Below are positions 43,899 through 51,425 of a stretch of 64,000 nt of DNA, piece after piece. The DNA comes from Helicobacter_B zhangjianzhongii. GTDB taxonomy: Bacteria; Campylobacterota; Campylobacteria; Campylobacterales; Helicobacteraceae. The translations under genes and the position numbers were made by a program. The stretch covers positions 186,001-250,000 of the forward strand of contig NZ_JANURN010000003.1 of NCBI RefSeq assembly GCF_030249855.1. The letters are read 5' to 3'. The notes beneath the pieces were generated by a model. That model worked only from the letters and a program-made list of their open reading frames with translations. It did no database searches and had not been told where the DNA came from. The first letter of the stretch is position 1; each line of letters starts with the position of its first letter.

Positions 43899-45335
43899 CG
43901 CTCTGCCCTTTTGACTCTTAGGCGTAGCAATGGCGTGCGCCACAGGGCTTCTAGCACGATTGTTTTGCTCATTTTGGACTTGCCAGCTACGCGGTCTTCA
44001 AAGATTATAGGTAGCTCAAGGAGTCTTAGCCCAGCTTTGTAGGCGCGGTATTTCATCTCGATTTGGAAGCAGTAGCCGCTAGATTTTATGCTGTGCAGAT
44101 CGATCGCGCTCAAAGCGCGCGCGGAGTAGGCATTAAAGCCTCCGGTAAAGTCCATAACCCTAGCCCCAAGCCAGAGTCTTGCATACAAAGAGCCAAAGCG
44201 TGAAAGGATCTTGCGCCCTAGCCCCCAGCCTAGCACGCCGCCGCCGATGATGTTGCGCGAGTTTATCACCACTTCAAAATGTGGGAGATTAGCTAGAGTC
44301 TGGGCGAGATAGCGCGGGTGGTGGGAGAAGTCGGCATCCATTTGGATAAAGTGTGAGTATCCGCTTTTCAGTCCCCACGAAAAGCCATCGATATACGCGC
44401 TTGCTAGCCCTAGCTTGCCTGATCGCTTTAGGAGGTGGAGATGGGGGTAGGTGTGGGCGAGAGAGTTTAAGATCTCTTGCGTGCCATCGGTGGAATTATC
44501 ATCAATCACTAGGGCGTGGATCTCTGGGAAGCGTGAGAAGATCTCGCATAAGAGTGCGGCGATGTTGTTGGACTCGTTGTAGGTGGGGATGCAGATGAGA
44601 GGTTTGGGCGTTTTGGCTTCTTTGGAGGATTTAGCTTTGCTATGAGAAGTTTCTTTAGAAAACAAGGGATACCGCTCGCCGCTAGGCGATGTTTCTTTAG
44701 AAATCCTAGAATCCTTTGCTAGCTCGCTTAGATTTGTGGCGGAGCTGGAATCCGCGTTTTTACTTGTGGCGTTGTTTTCAAAAGTGGATTCTAGTGAAAA
44801 GGCGTTTTTATCGTCATTGCGAGCGGTGTTAGCCGCGTGGCAATCCACAGATTCTGCGCTAGCAGAATTAACTACCCTAGAATCCACTTTTGTATTTTCG
44901 GCTGTTTTTTCACAAGTGGATTCTAATGCTTCTCTATTTTGTGCTTTCTTAGAATCCGCTTGCGCGGATATGGATTGCCACGCTTTGCGGAGCAAAGCTC
45001 GCAATGACGATAAAAGGGCATTTTCCTTAAAATCGTGGCTTTGCGAAAAAGTGGATTCTAGGGGCTGTGCGTTTTTTGTAGTTTGTGCTTCAGTGCTGCT
45101 TTGGGATTCTAGGATTGTGGAACTAGAATCGTGGCTTTGTGTATTTTTTGGATAACTTTGCTCGCGGTTGGATTTTCGTGCTAAAAATGGGGCTTCGCAA
45201 GGCGATTCAAGGGATTTACCTTGAGTGGTAATGAGCGCAGAATCGCCGTAGCGATCGCCATTTTTAGCCGGAAAGCCTACGCGCCTAAGTTCCCCCCCCC
45301 CCCCGTGAAAGCGGACTATTACCTACTCTTCCCAT
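43895..45335 (-). CDS. gtrB: GtrB/DPM1-like polyprenyl-phosphate glycosyltransferase, phase-variable (phase OFF)
   Basis: The GT2 domain is in the C-terminal half: CIPTYNESNNIAALL, VIDDNSTDGTQEIL, QMDADFSHHP (DxD) and TGGFNAYSARAL, as in dolichol/polyprenyl-phosphate mannosyl- or glucosyltransferases. There are no C-terminal membrane helices. The only start with a good ribosome site (AAAGGA, five-base spacing) is the ATG at 45335, giving MGRVGNSPLSRGG..., and between it and the domain lies a G13 tract (45292-45304) that throws translation into TAG. Twelve G would give one frame of 479 residues. About 250 N-terminal residues are repeat-coded. First gene of gtrB-gtrA-GT-C, so the switch would control the whole cassette. 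Confidence 0.78.
44650..45280. repeat. Repeat block forming the gtrB N-terminal extension
   Basis: Contains R1 words, R2 copies (about 44813-44850 and 44972-45008), the TTTCTAAAGAAAC family, and a CATTACC/GGTAA core near 45215-45235 enclosed by GGCGATTC and GAATCGCC arms, all open in one frame. Confidence 0.78.
44928..45011. repeat. 84-base exact repeat, copy 2 (in gtrB)
   Basis: Identical to 41984-42067; see that entry. The two copies are about 2.9 kb apart in the same orientation, so recombination between them would delete gtrA and fuse gtrB to the GT-C gene. Confidence 0.9.
45292..45304. repeat. C13/G13 tract, phase switch of gtrB
   Basis: Thirteen C on the plus strand, 31 bases into the minus-strand reading from the ATG at 45335. 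Thirteen gives a stop immediately after; 12 gives an open frame through gtrB. Confidence 0.85.
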
Positions 45336-45430
45336 AACCATCCTTTGACATTCTGCCTTTGAAATCCTGCATCGGTGAGATGAGAGCGGATTATACAGAA
45401 ATTTTGCGCATTAGAGTAGTAGCAAAATAA

Positions 45431-46252
45431 GGCTTCTCAAAGCACGATGATTTTCCAAATACAATGACTTATGCACCCCTTAGCAAATGGAGCACTGATG
45501 ATGTATGGGCGTATTTAAGCACACATAAGCCTTTATGGGAAAAAGATCATAGTGAGCTTTTTAAGCTCTATGCAAAGGCAAGTGGTGATGAATGTCAGTT
45601 TATTACGCATTTAGCTCAAAGTAGTTGTGGTGGAAGTAGGTTTGGCTGCTGGGTTTGCACTGTGGTGAGTTGGGATAAGTCCTTGCAAGGTTTTATAGAT
45701 ACAGGGGAAAGTCAATTAAAACCACTCAATAATTTTAGAAATTATATAAAGCTTTTAAGAGAGGATAAGAATGCGAGAGCAGATTATAAAAGGGACGGCA
45801 GAGCGGTATATAAAAATGGAGGGCTTGGACCATTTTTAAGCAAAACACGCATAGAGATTTTTACAAAGCTTTTAGAAGCTGAAGCAGAATTTCTAAGTCT
45901 TGGTGGAGAGAAAGAGCTCATTAACTCTGCGCAGATTCTAGAGATACAAAAAGAATGGGACAGGGACTTTGACTTTGAAAACACCGCATTGCAAATAGCA
46001 ATGAAATTTAACAAGAAAGGAGTTTGTATGCAGGATAAAAAGCAAAAGATTTTGCACGAAGAGATTCTAGAAGATATTGTGGCAAAGGGTGGCAGTGTAG
46101 AAGTAGGGCTTGATGATGTGAAATCACTGCTGCAAAAAAGCCTTGAGATTTGTAATATTTATGGGGAAAGGGGAGTAAATAGCGCGCCAGCAAAAATAAA
46201 AGAAGAAGTTGAAAAACTGCTGAATGATAAAAGCACAAAAGAGGAGGAATAA
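45431..46252 (+). pseudogene. dndC: DndC, 5'-truncated (DNA phosphorothioation sulfurtransferase)
   Basis: The frame opens after a stop at 45428 and can start at the ATG at 45464. It contains the C-terminal half of DndC: TYAPLSKWSTDDVWAYL, CGGSRFGCWVCTVVSWDKSL and LNNFRNYIKLLREDK. The N-terminal PP-loop (SGGKDS-type) ATP-pyrophosphatase half is missing, so it cannot activate ATP. Upstream sequence changes abruptly to the repeat block and G13 tract of gtrB, so the deletion end point is near 45431. The 3' end overlaps the dndD ATG (TAATG), the normal dnd coupling. Confidence 0.8.
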
Positions 46253-46455
46253 TGTTTATAGAAGAGGTTAGCATTTGCAATCTTTTTGCCTATTATGGAA
46301 AGATAAGCGTTACATTTAGGCAAAGTAATGATAAGAATCTCTACTGCCTTTATGGTGATAATGGCTTTGGCAAAACAAGCTTTATCCGTTGTGCGAAATT
46401 ACTTTTTCTTGGCACGGGTTTAAATGAAACACTGATGATTATTTGTTATCATTAA
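46252..46455 (+). pseudogene. dndD: DndD N-terminal remnant
   Basis: 67 residues: MFIEEVSICNLFAYYGKISVTF, then YGDNGFGKTSFIRCAKLLFLG, the first strand and Walker A of the DndD SMC/RecN-like ATPase. After about residue 57 the sequence departs from the family and stops. A matching C-terminal piece is found at 48468-48527, after the methylase and nuclease genes. Confidence 0.78.
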
Positions 46456-46537
46456 TTGCATCACAGCATTAAATTGCAATAATAAATTTATAGTAAAATA
46501 TAAAAACTTTTATTTAAATGTCAGCAAGGCTATTGTA

Positions 46538-47761
46538 ATGAGTAAAAATATAATTGATTGCATAACACAACAAAACATAGAATCCATTTTTGATATATTT
46601 AATGCGTTGAATAAAGACAATTCTCATAAGTTAAGCAGTGATGATATTTGCACACCTATGGAATGTGTGAAAGTTATGCTTGACTACATTCCAAGTGATT
46701 TTTGGCAACAAGAGAATATAAGAGTGCTAGACCCTTGCTGTGGCAATGGAAATTTTGGTGCGTATGCTATGTTTAAAACGGATATAAAAAACATATATTT
46801 TAATGAGATTAACGAGAAACGACTGCAAAATTGCAAAAAGATTCTAAACCCTTTGCATATAAGCGATTATGATTTTTTAGGTATGGAGTTTAGCTTTTTA
46901 GGAAAATTTGATTTAATAATGGCAAATCCTCCCTATTCTGGTGGCGGAAATAAAAACCGCTCACTCTCTAACAAATTTATAGAATCTAGTATTGATAAGC
47001 TTAACGACAAGGGCTATCTTTGTTTCGTAACGCCAAATAATTATATGACTTACAATAACAACAATACGACTTTAAAAAAGCTATTAAATCTTGGCTCATT
47101 TATAGTAATTGATAATGATGTAAAAAAGTATTTTAAAAATGTAGGAAGTTCATTTAGCATTATGGTATGGCAAAAGGGTGTGATGGATAATAAAACAACG
47201 ATTATTAATAATTATTTGCTAAAAGACATTCAGCACAATATTGCAATCCCAAAAGATTTACCATTTTTACCACTTTATATGTCGCAGAATATATTAAATG
47301 CTATTGAAAAATTAGTTTCAAAAACGCCCAATAATTTTACCTATCGTTGCGATTTGCATAACTTCACGCAAAAAGCATTTTTAAGCGATACGCAAGATAA
47401 TGTTTATAAATACCGCACAATTCATACTCCACGCAAAACCCGCTATGCAAGTAAAAAGCAAGATATTTATGATAAACATATTATCATCATTCCACTATCA
47501 ACTTATTTTATCCCATACATAGAATCTAAAGCTAATACTACGCAATCTGTGGGTTATTTTGCCTTTGATTCTCAAAAAGAAGCAAGTGAATATGTAAAAA
47601 TATTAAACAAACCGCATTTTAAAGTCCTGATACACCTTACTCGCTATGGTAATTTCAATAACATAATGGTTTTAAAGCATTTAGCATTTGATAAGCAAAT
47701 AGAGCTAGATTCAAAAGAGCTACACGATATAGAACAACTACATAAAAAAATACGCTACTAA
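46538..47761 (+). CDS. N6-adenine DNA methyltransferase of an Hpy188I-like type II system
   Basis: A 407-residue SAM-dependent DNA methylase. Motif X/I region DICTPMECVKVMLDYIP and VLDPCCGNGNFGAYA; motif IV IMANPPYSGGG (NPPY, adenine N6). It protects host DNA against the nuclease gene 9 bases downstream. The region is more AT-rich than flanking genes. It stands inside the former dndD, starting about 80 bases after the dndD break. I cannot state the recognition sequence from the methylase alone. Confidence 0.85.
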   Translation: MSKNIIDCITQQNIESIFDIFNALNKDNSHKLSSDDICTPMECVKVMLDYIPSDFWQQENIRVLDPCCGNGNFGAYAMFKTDIKNIYFNEINEKRLQNCKKILNPLHISDYDFLGMEFSFLGKFDLIMANPPYSGGGNKNRSLSNKFIESSIDKLNDKGYLCFVTPNNYMTYNNNNTTLKKLLNLGSFIVIDNDVKKYFKNVGSSFSIMVWQKGVMDNKTTIINNYLLKDIQHNIAIPKDLPFLPLYMSQNILNAIEKLVSKTPNNFTYRCDLHNFTQKAFLSDTQDNVYKYRTIHTPRKTRYASKKQDIYDKHIIIIPLSTYFIPYIESKANTTQSVGYFAFDSQKEASEYVKILNKPHFKVLIHLTRYGNFNNIMVLKHLAFDKQIELDSKELHDIEQLHKKIRY

Positions 47762-47770
47762 AGGGTAAAA

Positions 47771-48472
47771 ATGGCAAAAGATTCACTCACTCTAAATCAG
47801 TTTATCTCTCTTTGTGATGAGATAAATGGTGTATATATTCAAAAAAGTGGCGATGACTACTTAAACGCATTGTCAAAAATTTTTCCGCTTAATAATAAAA
47901 ATGACAAGCCCTTTAATCTAGTAGAAATTCAAGCCCAACCCACACTTAAGGATTTTAGCTTTAGCGGCAAAGATGATTTTATTTTTATTTGTAATTTAAG
48001 GGCAAAACCGCTTGAGATAAAAGATTCTATCCGTAAAAATGAAAAAATATTAGCTTTAAACTTTGCCAATGAAAACGCAAAGAAAATTTTTGACAAAGCA
48101 TTGGGAGTAGCCTATATCCTTACTTGTAAAATTGAAAACAAAGAGCATATTATAAAATTTGGTCAATCTCGCACTACTTTTAAGAAACGACTTGGCTCTT
48201 ATAATTGTGGTGTGGTCAATAATTGGCGGACTGCCTCTACTACAAATATTAAAATGCTTCAATCATTAGTCGCTACTCGTAAGACCTTTAATCTTTATCT
48301 TTATGATTGTAGTGATGAAGTAACGATAATAGAATGGCGTGGCGAAAAATCTGTCCCCTTTGCTTCACCAAAATCACTAGCAGTTGAAGATATTATGATT
48401 AAAAAATTTATCGCACAATTTGGAGTAAAACCACTTGCGAATATACAGGGCGATGCCACACAAGTGAAGTGA
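47771..48472 (+). CDS. GIY-YIG restriction endonuclease, Hpy188I-like
   Basis: 233 residues. The C-terminal half resembles H. pylori Hpy188I as I recall it: a GIY-YIG-like start (AYILTCKIENKEHIIKFGQSRTTF), KKRLGSYNCGVV, TASTTN, LQSL and a final KPLANIQGD, with the candidate catalytic Glu in LAVEDIMIKKF. Hpy188I cuts TCNGA; shared specificity is possible but not shown. The first 110 residues have no counterpart that I recognise. Partner of the methylase upstream. Confidence 0.78.
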   Translation: MAKDSLTLNQFISLCDEINGVYIQKSGDDYLNALSKIFPLNNKNDKPFNLVEIQAQPTLKDFSFSGKDDFIFICNLRAKPLEIKDSIRKNEKILALNFANENAKKIFDKALGVAYILTCKIENKEHIIKFGQSRTTFKKRLGSYNCGVVNNWRTASTTNIKMLQSLVATRKTFNLYLYDCSDEVTIIEWRGEKSVPFASPKSLAVEDIMIKKFIAQFGVKPLANIQGDATQVK

Positions 48473-48527
48473 AGACAGAGGGCATGCGAAAATTAAAAGT
48501 GTGCAAGATTCTAATGAATTATTTTAG
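48468..48527 (+). pseudogene. dndD: DndD C-terminal remnant
   Basis: After the nuclease stop a short frame reads SEDRGHAKIKSVQDSNELF and then TAG at 48525-48527. This looks like the end of DndD and sits immediately upstream of dndE, exactly where the dndD 3' end belongs. Together with 46252-46455 it brackets the restriction-modification genes. Confidence 0.6.
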
Positions 48528-48535
48528 GAGTGAAT

Positions 48536-50008
48536 ATGGCAGATTTTTACACAAATCAAACTGAAGAAAACCTCATCTATCGTGTGATAAAAGAGGGCTT
48601 AGGCTTTGAATCTGAAAATGAGATTCCAAAATATCTTATCCTGCGTTTAGCCCTAGCCTTAGCGTTGCGATTAAAGCCTTTGCCGCTAGACTCACATATT
48701 TGGGCAGAAAAAACCCTAAATGGCGGTAAAGGTAAAGAATATCATTTAGAGCAGCTCACAGGCAAGGATAAAGATGAGAGTGAAGATATGGATCTTTTAT
48801 ATCGGGCTTTGCTTACAGAAAAATTTCACGCCTATTTACAAGCTGATGTATTTAGCGATGATAAGGCTTATACTGATTTGCTTGGCAAAAATATCCAAAG
48901 GGGACTTTTTGAGATCTATCACTCGTGGAAAAATAATGACTGCTTTTATCAATGGTGCAAGGATAATTTAGGCTTGCATTTACAAAAAGAAGACTTTACG
49001 CAGTCTGGCACAGATTCTACAAATCCACAAGATTCCACACTTTTTACAGAGATAGAATCTTGTTTTGCTAAATATAATATTGCCCTTACGCATTTAGAGA
49101 CGCTTAATTCTTATAGGCATAGAATCTGCAAAGTTGAGATAAAAGACCCGCTTAAAATACAAAGCTTTGAAACACAGGCAAAATATCTTGATAAAGCCAC
49201 TAAATTATCTAATGTGAAAATCACTTCTTGCAAGGGTTTAGCAAGGACCTATAATATTGAGGAAGAAAAAATAGATTCTGAGTGGAGCTATCCTAGCAAA
49301 ACAGAGATTGAAAATGCTCTCTCTTTATTGCCATCACAGGGCTACAAATTGCCTATTTTTGCAGGATTTGATATAGAGAAAAAGCCTTTTTATTTTGACT
49401 TAGTAAAAGCAGTGCATTTAATTGTCGCAGGGAAAACAGGCAGCGGAAAAACGATATTACTGCAAAGCATAATACACTCTCTTTTATTGAGTAATAAAGT
49501 AGAAATTGTGGTGATAGATCCAAAACTTGGCATTGATTATCAAATCTTTGGCGATAAAATAAGGCTTATTACAGAGAGTGAAGAAGCGTGTGAGTTTTTA
49601 GATGATTTGATAGAAGAGATGAAAGAGCGAAATGAGCGTATGGTAACAGCAAAAGTAAGCGATATAGAATCACTTGGCTTGACATATAAGATTGTTTTTG
49701 TTGAAGAGCTCAATTTTGTGATTAGGGATAATAAAGAGATTGAGAAAAAGCTTGCAAAAAATATGTTTATTGTGCGTCAAGCAGGGATTCACATCATACT
49801 TGGTATGCAAAATCCAGATTCTAAGAATCTAAGCAGTGATTTACGCAATAGTGCTAGTCGCATAGCTTTATGTGTGGCTAAGGCAGAAAACTCTAGGGTT
49901 ATACTTGGTGAAAGTGGAGCTGAAAAACTGAGTGGCAGGGGTGATATGCTCATCAAGTTAGATGGTGCAAGCAGTCCAAAACGCGTGTTTGGCGTAAAGT
50001 TTGCATAA
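48536..50008 (+). CDS. dndE: DndE-FtsK fusion protein
   Basis: 490 residues. The N-terminal ~110 residues (NEIPKYLILRLALALALRLKP...LLYRALLTEKFHAYL) fit DndE, the small nicked-DNA-binding protein of the phosphorothioation complex. A linker to about 265 leads to an FtsK/HerA-type ATPase: Walker A GKTGSGKT (299-306), VVIDPKLG and Walker B IVFVEELNF. I chose the ATG at 48536, with TTTAGGAG ahead, over the GTG at 48530. The gene is intact although dndC and dndD are broken, so it either has another use or is a recent survivor. Confidence 0.75.
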   Translation: MADFYTNQTEENLIYRVIKEGLGFESENEIPKYLILRLALALALRLKPLPLDSHIWAEKTLNGGKGKEYHLEQLTGKDKDESEDMDLLYRALLTEKFHAYLQADVFSDDKAYTDLLGKNIQRGLFEIYHSWKNNDCFYQWCKDNLGLHLQKEDFTQSGTDSTNPQDSTLFTEIESCFAKYNIALTHLETLNSYRHRICKVEIKDPLKIQSFETQAKYLDKATKLSNVKITSCKGLARTYNIEEEKIDSEWSYPSKTEIENALSLLPSQGYKLPIFAGFDIEKKPFYFDLVKAVHLIVAGKTGSGKTILLQSIIHSLLLSNKVEIVVIDPKLGIDYQIFGDKIRLITESEEACEFLDDLIEEMKERNERMVTAKVSDIESLGLTYKIVFVEELNFVIRDNKEIEKKLAKNMFIVRQAGIHIILGMQNPDSKNLSSDLRNSASRIALCVAKAENSRVILGESGAEKLSGRGDMLIKLDGASSPKRVFGVKFA

Positions 50009-50093
50009 GACTAAGGATAATAGTCTTACTAGACTTCCGTATCCCAAGACTTCCACGCTAGATCCACCCCCTGCCTTCTAGCCCCACGCTACC

Positions 50094-50321
50094 CTAGAAG
50101 TCAAAATCCACAGCCAAGCCCTTACTCATACTTTTATACACTGCCTTGATATAGCTATCTCGTATCTCGCACTGCTGCATTTCATCACACCCAAAGCACC
50201 CCTGCCTATGCGGATCGCTAGGATCTGGCAGTAGCCCTCTTGTCCCTTGGCATTCTTGCAGGCGTTGCAGCCGCTCATCTAGCTCTCTTTCAAACACATC
50301 TTCACTAGGATTTTGGCTCAT
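50094..50321 (-). CDS. Small conserved Cys-containing protein downstream of fbp
   Basis: 75 residues from the ATG at 50321 (five bases after AAGGAG; an ATG at 50324 is also possible). It carries CFGCDEMQQC and ends YKSMSKGLAVDFDF. The cysteines could bind a metal. Function unknown. It is tightly coupled to fbp, whose stop it overlaps, and H. pylori also has a small hypothetical gene beside fbp. Confidence 0.7.
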   Translation of the reverse strand: MSQNPSEDVFERELDERLQRLQECQGTRGLLPDPSDPHRQGCFGCDEMQQCEIRDSYIKAVYKSMSKGLAVDFDF

Positions 50322-51235
50322 CATCTCTCCTTATTCATATAGATTGCGCGCACTTGGGCTATTTCTTCTGTGCTGCCCAAGAAGCAAGGTGTGCTGTCGT
50401 GCAAGCCATCACACGATAGACTAAGCAATCGCTCGCGCCCATTTATCGCCTCTCCGCCAGCCCTTTCATAGATAAAGGCAAAAGGGAAAACTTCAAAAAG
50501 CTTCCTTAGCTTGCCATTTGGCGCATCGCTTGTAGCAGGATAGCTAAATAGCCCACCCTTCTTACACAAAATCTGGTGCAAATCCGGCACCATACCCCCA
50601 GAATACCGCAAGCGATACCCTTTGGCAAACAGACTCTCCACCAGCTCTTTATGCTCTTTGCTCCAGTGCTTTTGCGTGCCGCCCGGAGCATTAAGCTTGC
50701 CCTTAGATTCTAGCTGCAAAGCACCCTTGCTTCTCCACTGCCCCCCACTATACACACAATGCTCCACCCTCTCGCACGCTAGCACGACTTCTAAGCGCGG
50801 TCCATACACGATATAGGCTGCTGCTACAAGTGCGCTCGCACTAAATGCGCCATTATAAATCCCAAATATACTCCCCACGCTTAAATTGGAGTCAAAAAGA
50901 CTTGAGCCATCAAGCGGATCATAGGCTATAAGCAGACTGGATTCTAGAGACTGGCTAGAATCCAGCTGCAAAAAAGTGGATTCTACTAGACTAGAATCCA
51001 CTTTTTGCTTATAGAGTGCGCTTGATTTTTCTTCTGAGCAGACTCCACCCACACACGCAAGCTTTAGTAGTGCATCTTCTAGTATTCTATCCGCTCGCAC
51101 ATCAACTGCTAGCTGCGTATCGCCACTAGCATTGGTGCTAGCTAGGTAGCCACTATCATCGCATTGTAAAAGCTCTTGCAATGTAATGGCGCATTGTTTA
51201 ATACAGGAAAAAATCTCCAGAATCCTAGAATCCAT
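50321..51235 (-). CDS. fbp: Fructose-1,6-bisphosphatase class I with repeat-coded insert
   Basis: Gluconeogenic phosphatase. The core motif YDPLDGSSLFDSNLSVGSIFGIY binds metal and phosphate; GGMVPDLHQILCKKGGLFSYPA and PFAFIYERAGGEAINGRERLL are conserved. The start is the ATG at 51235 (AAAGGA ahead), giving 304 residues. Between the SEEK glutamate loop and the YDPLDG strand about 27 residues (QKVDSSLVESTFLQLDSSQSL) are coded by R1 words and are absent from ordinary FBPases. The insert lies between two metal-binding segments, yet the frame is kept. Confidence 0.92.
   Translation of the reverse strand: MDSRILEIFSCIKQCAITLQELLQCDDSGYLASTNASGDTQLAVDVRADRILEDALLKLACVGGVCSEEKSSALYKQKVDSSLVESTFLQLDSSQSLESSLLIAYDPLDGSSLFDSNLSVGSIFGIYNGAFSASALVAAAYIVYGPRLEVVLACERVEHCVYSGGQWRSKGALQLESKGKLNAPGGTQKHWSKEHKELVESLFAKGYRLRYSGGMVPDLHQILCKKGGLFSYPATSDAPNGKLRKLFEVFPFAFIYERAGGEAINGRERLLSLSCDGLHDSTPCFLGSTEEIAQVRAIYMNKER
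50935..51010. repeat. R1 repeat cluster inside fbp
   Basis: Several CTAGAATCC/GGATTCTA words in both orientations, including AAAAGTGGATTCTA and CTAGAATCCACTTTTT facing each other, all within the fbp frame. Confidence 0.75.
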
Positions 51236-51425
51236 CTTGTGTCCTTTCTGTAAATATCTATGAATTTGCCAACGCCTGCAAACTCTTTGAAAACTTTGGC
51301 ACAAATCGTGTAGCGATCTATTTAGCCTTAAATCTCCAGCGATTATAATCTAATGCAAATTATGCTATGCTTTAATTCTATCAATTCCATATATCCAAGT
51401 GCTACTTTAGACTAAAGGTTTTTTT

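Noticed and set aside
42330..45155. Plus-strand frames in the GT-C/gtrB region (for example 41594-42256 and 44736-45155)
   Set aside because: They are antisense readings of palindromic repeats, which look similar on both strands; they lack domains and ribosome sites.
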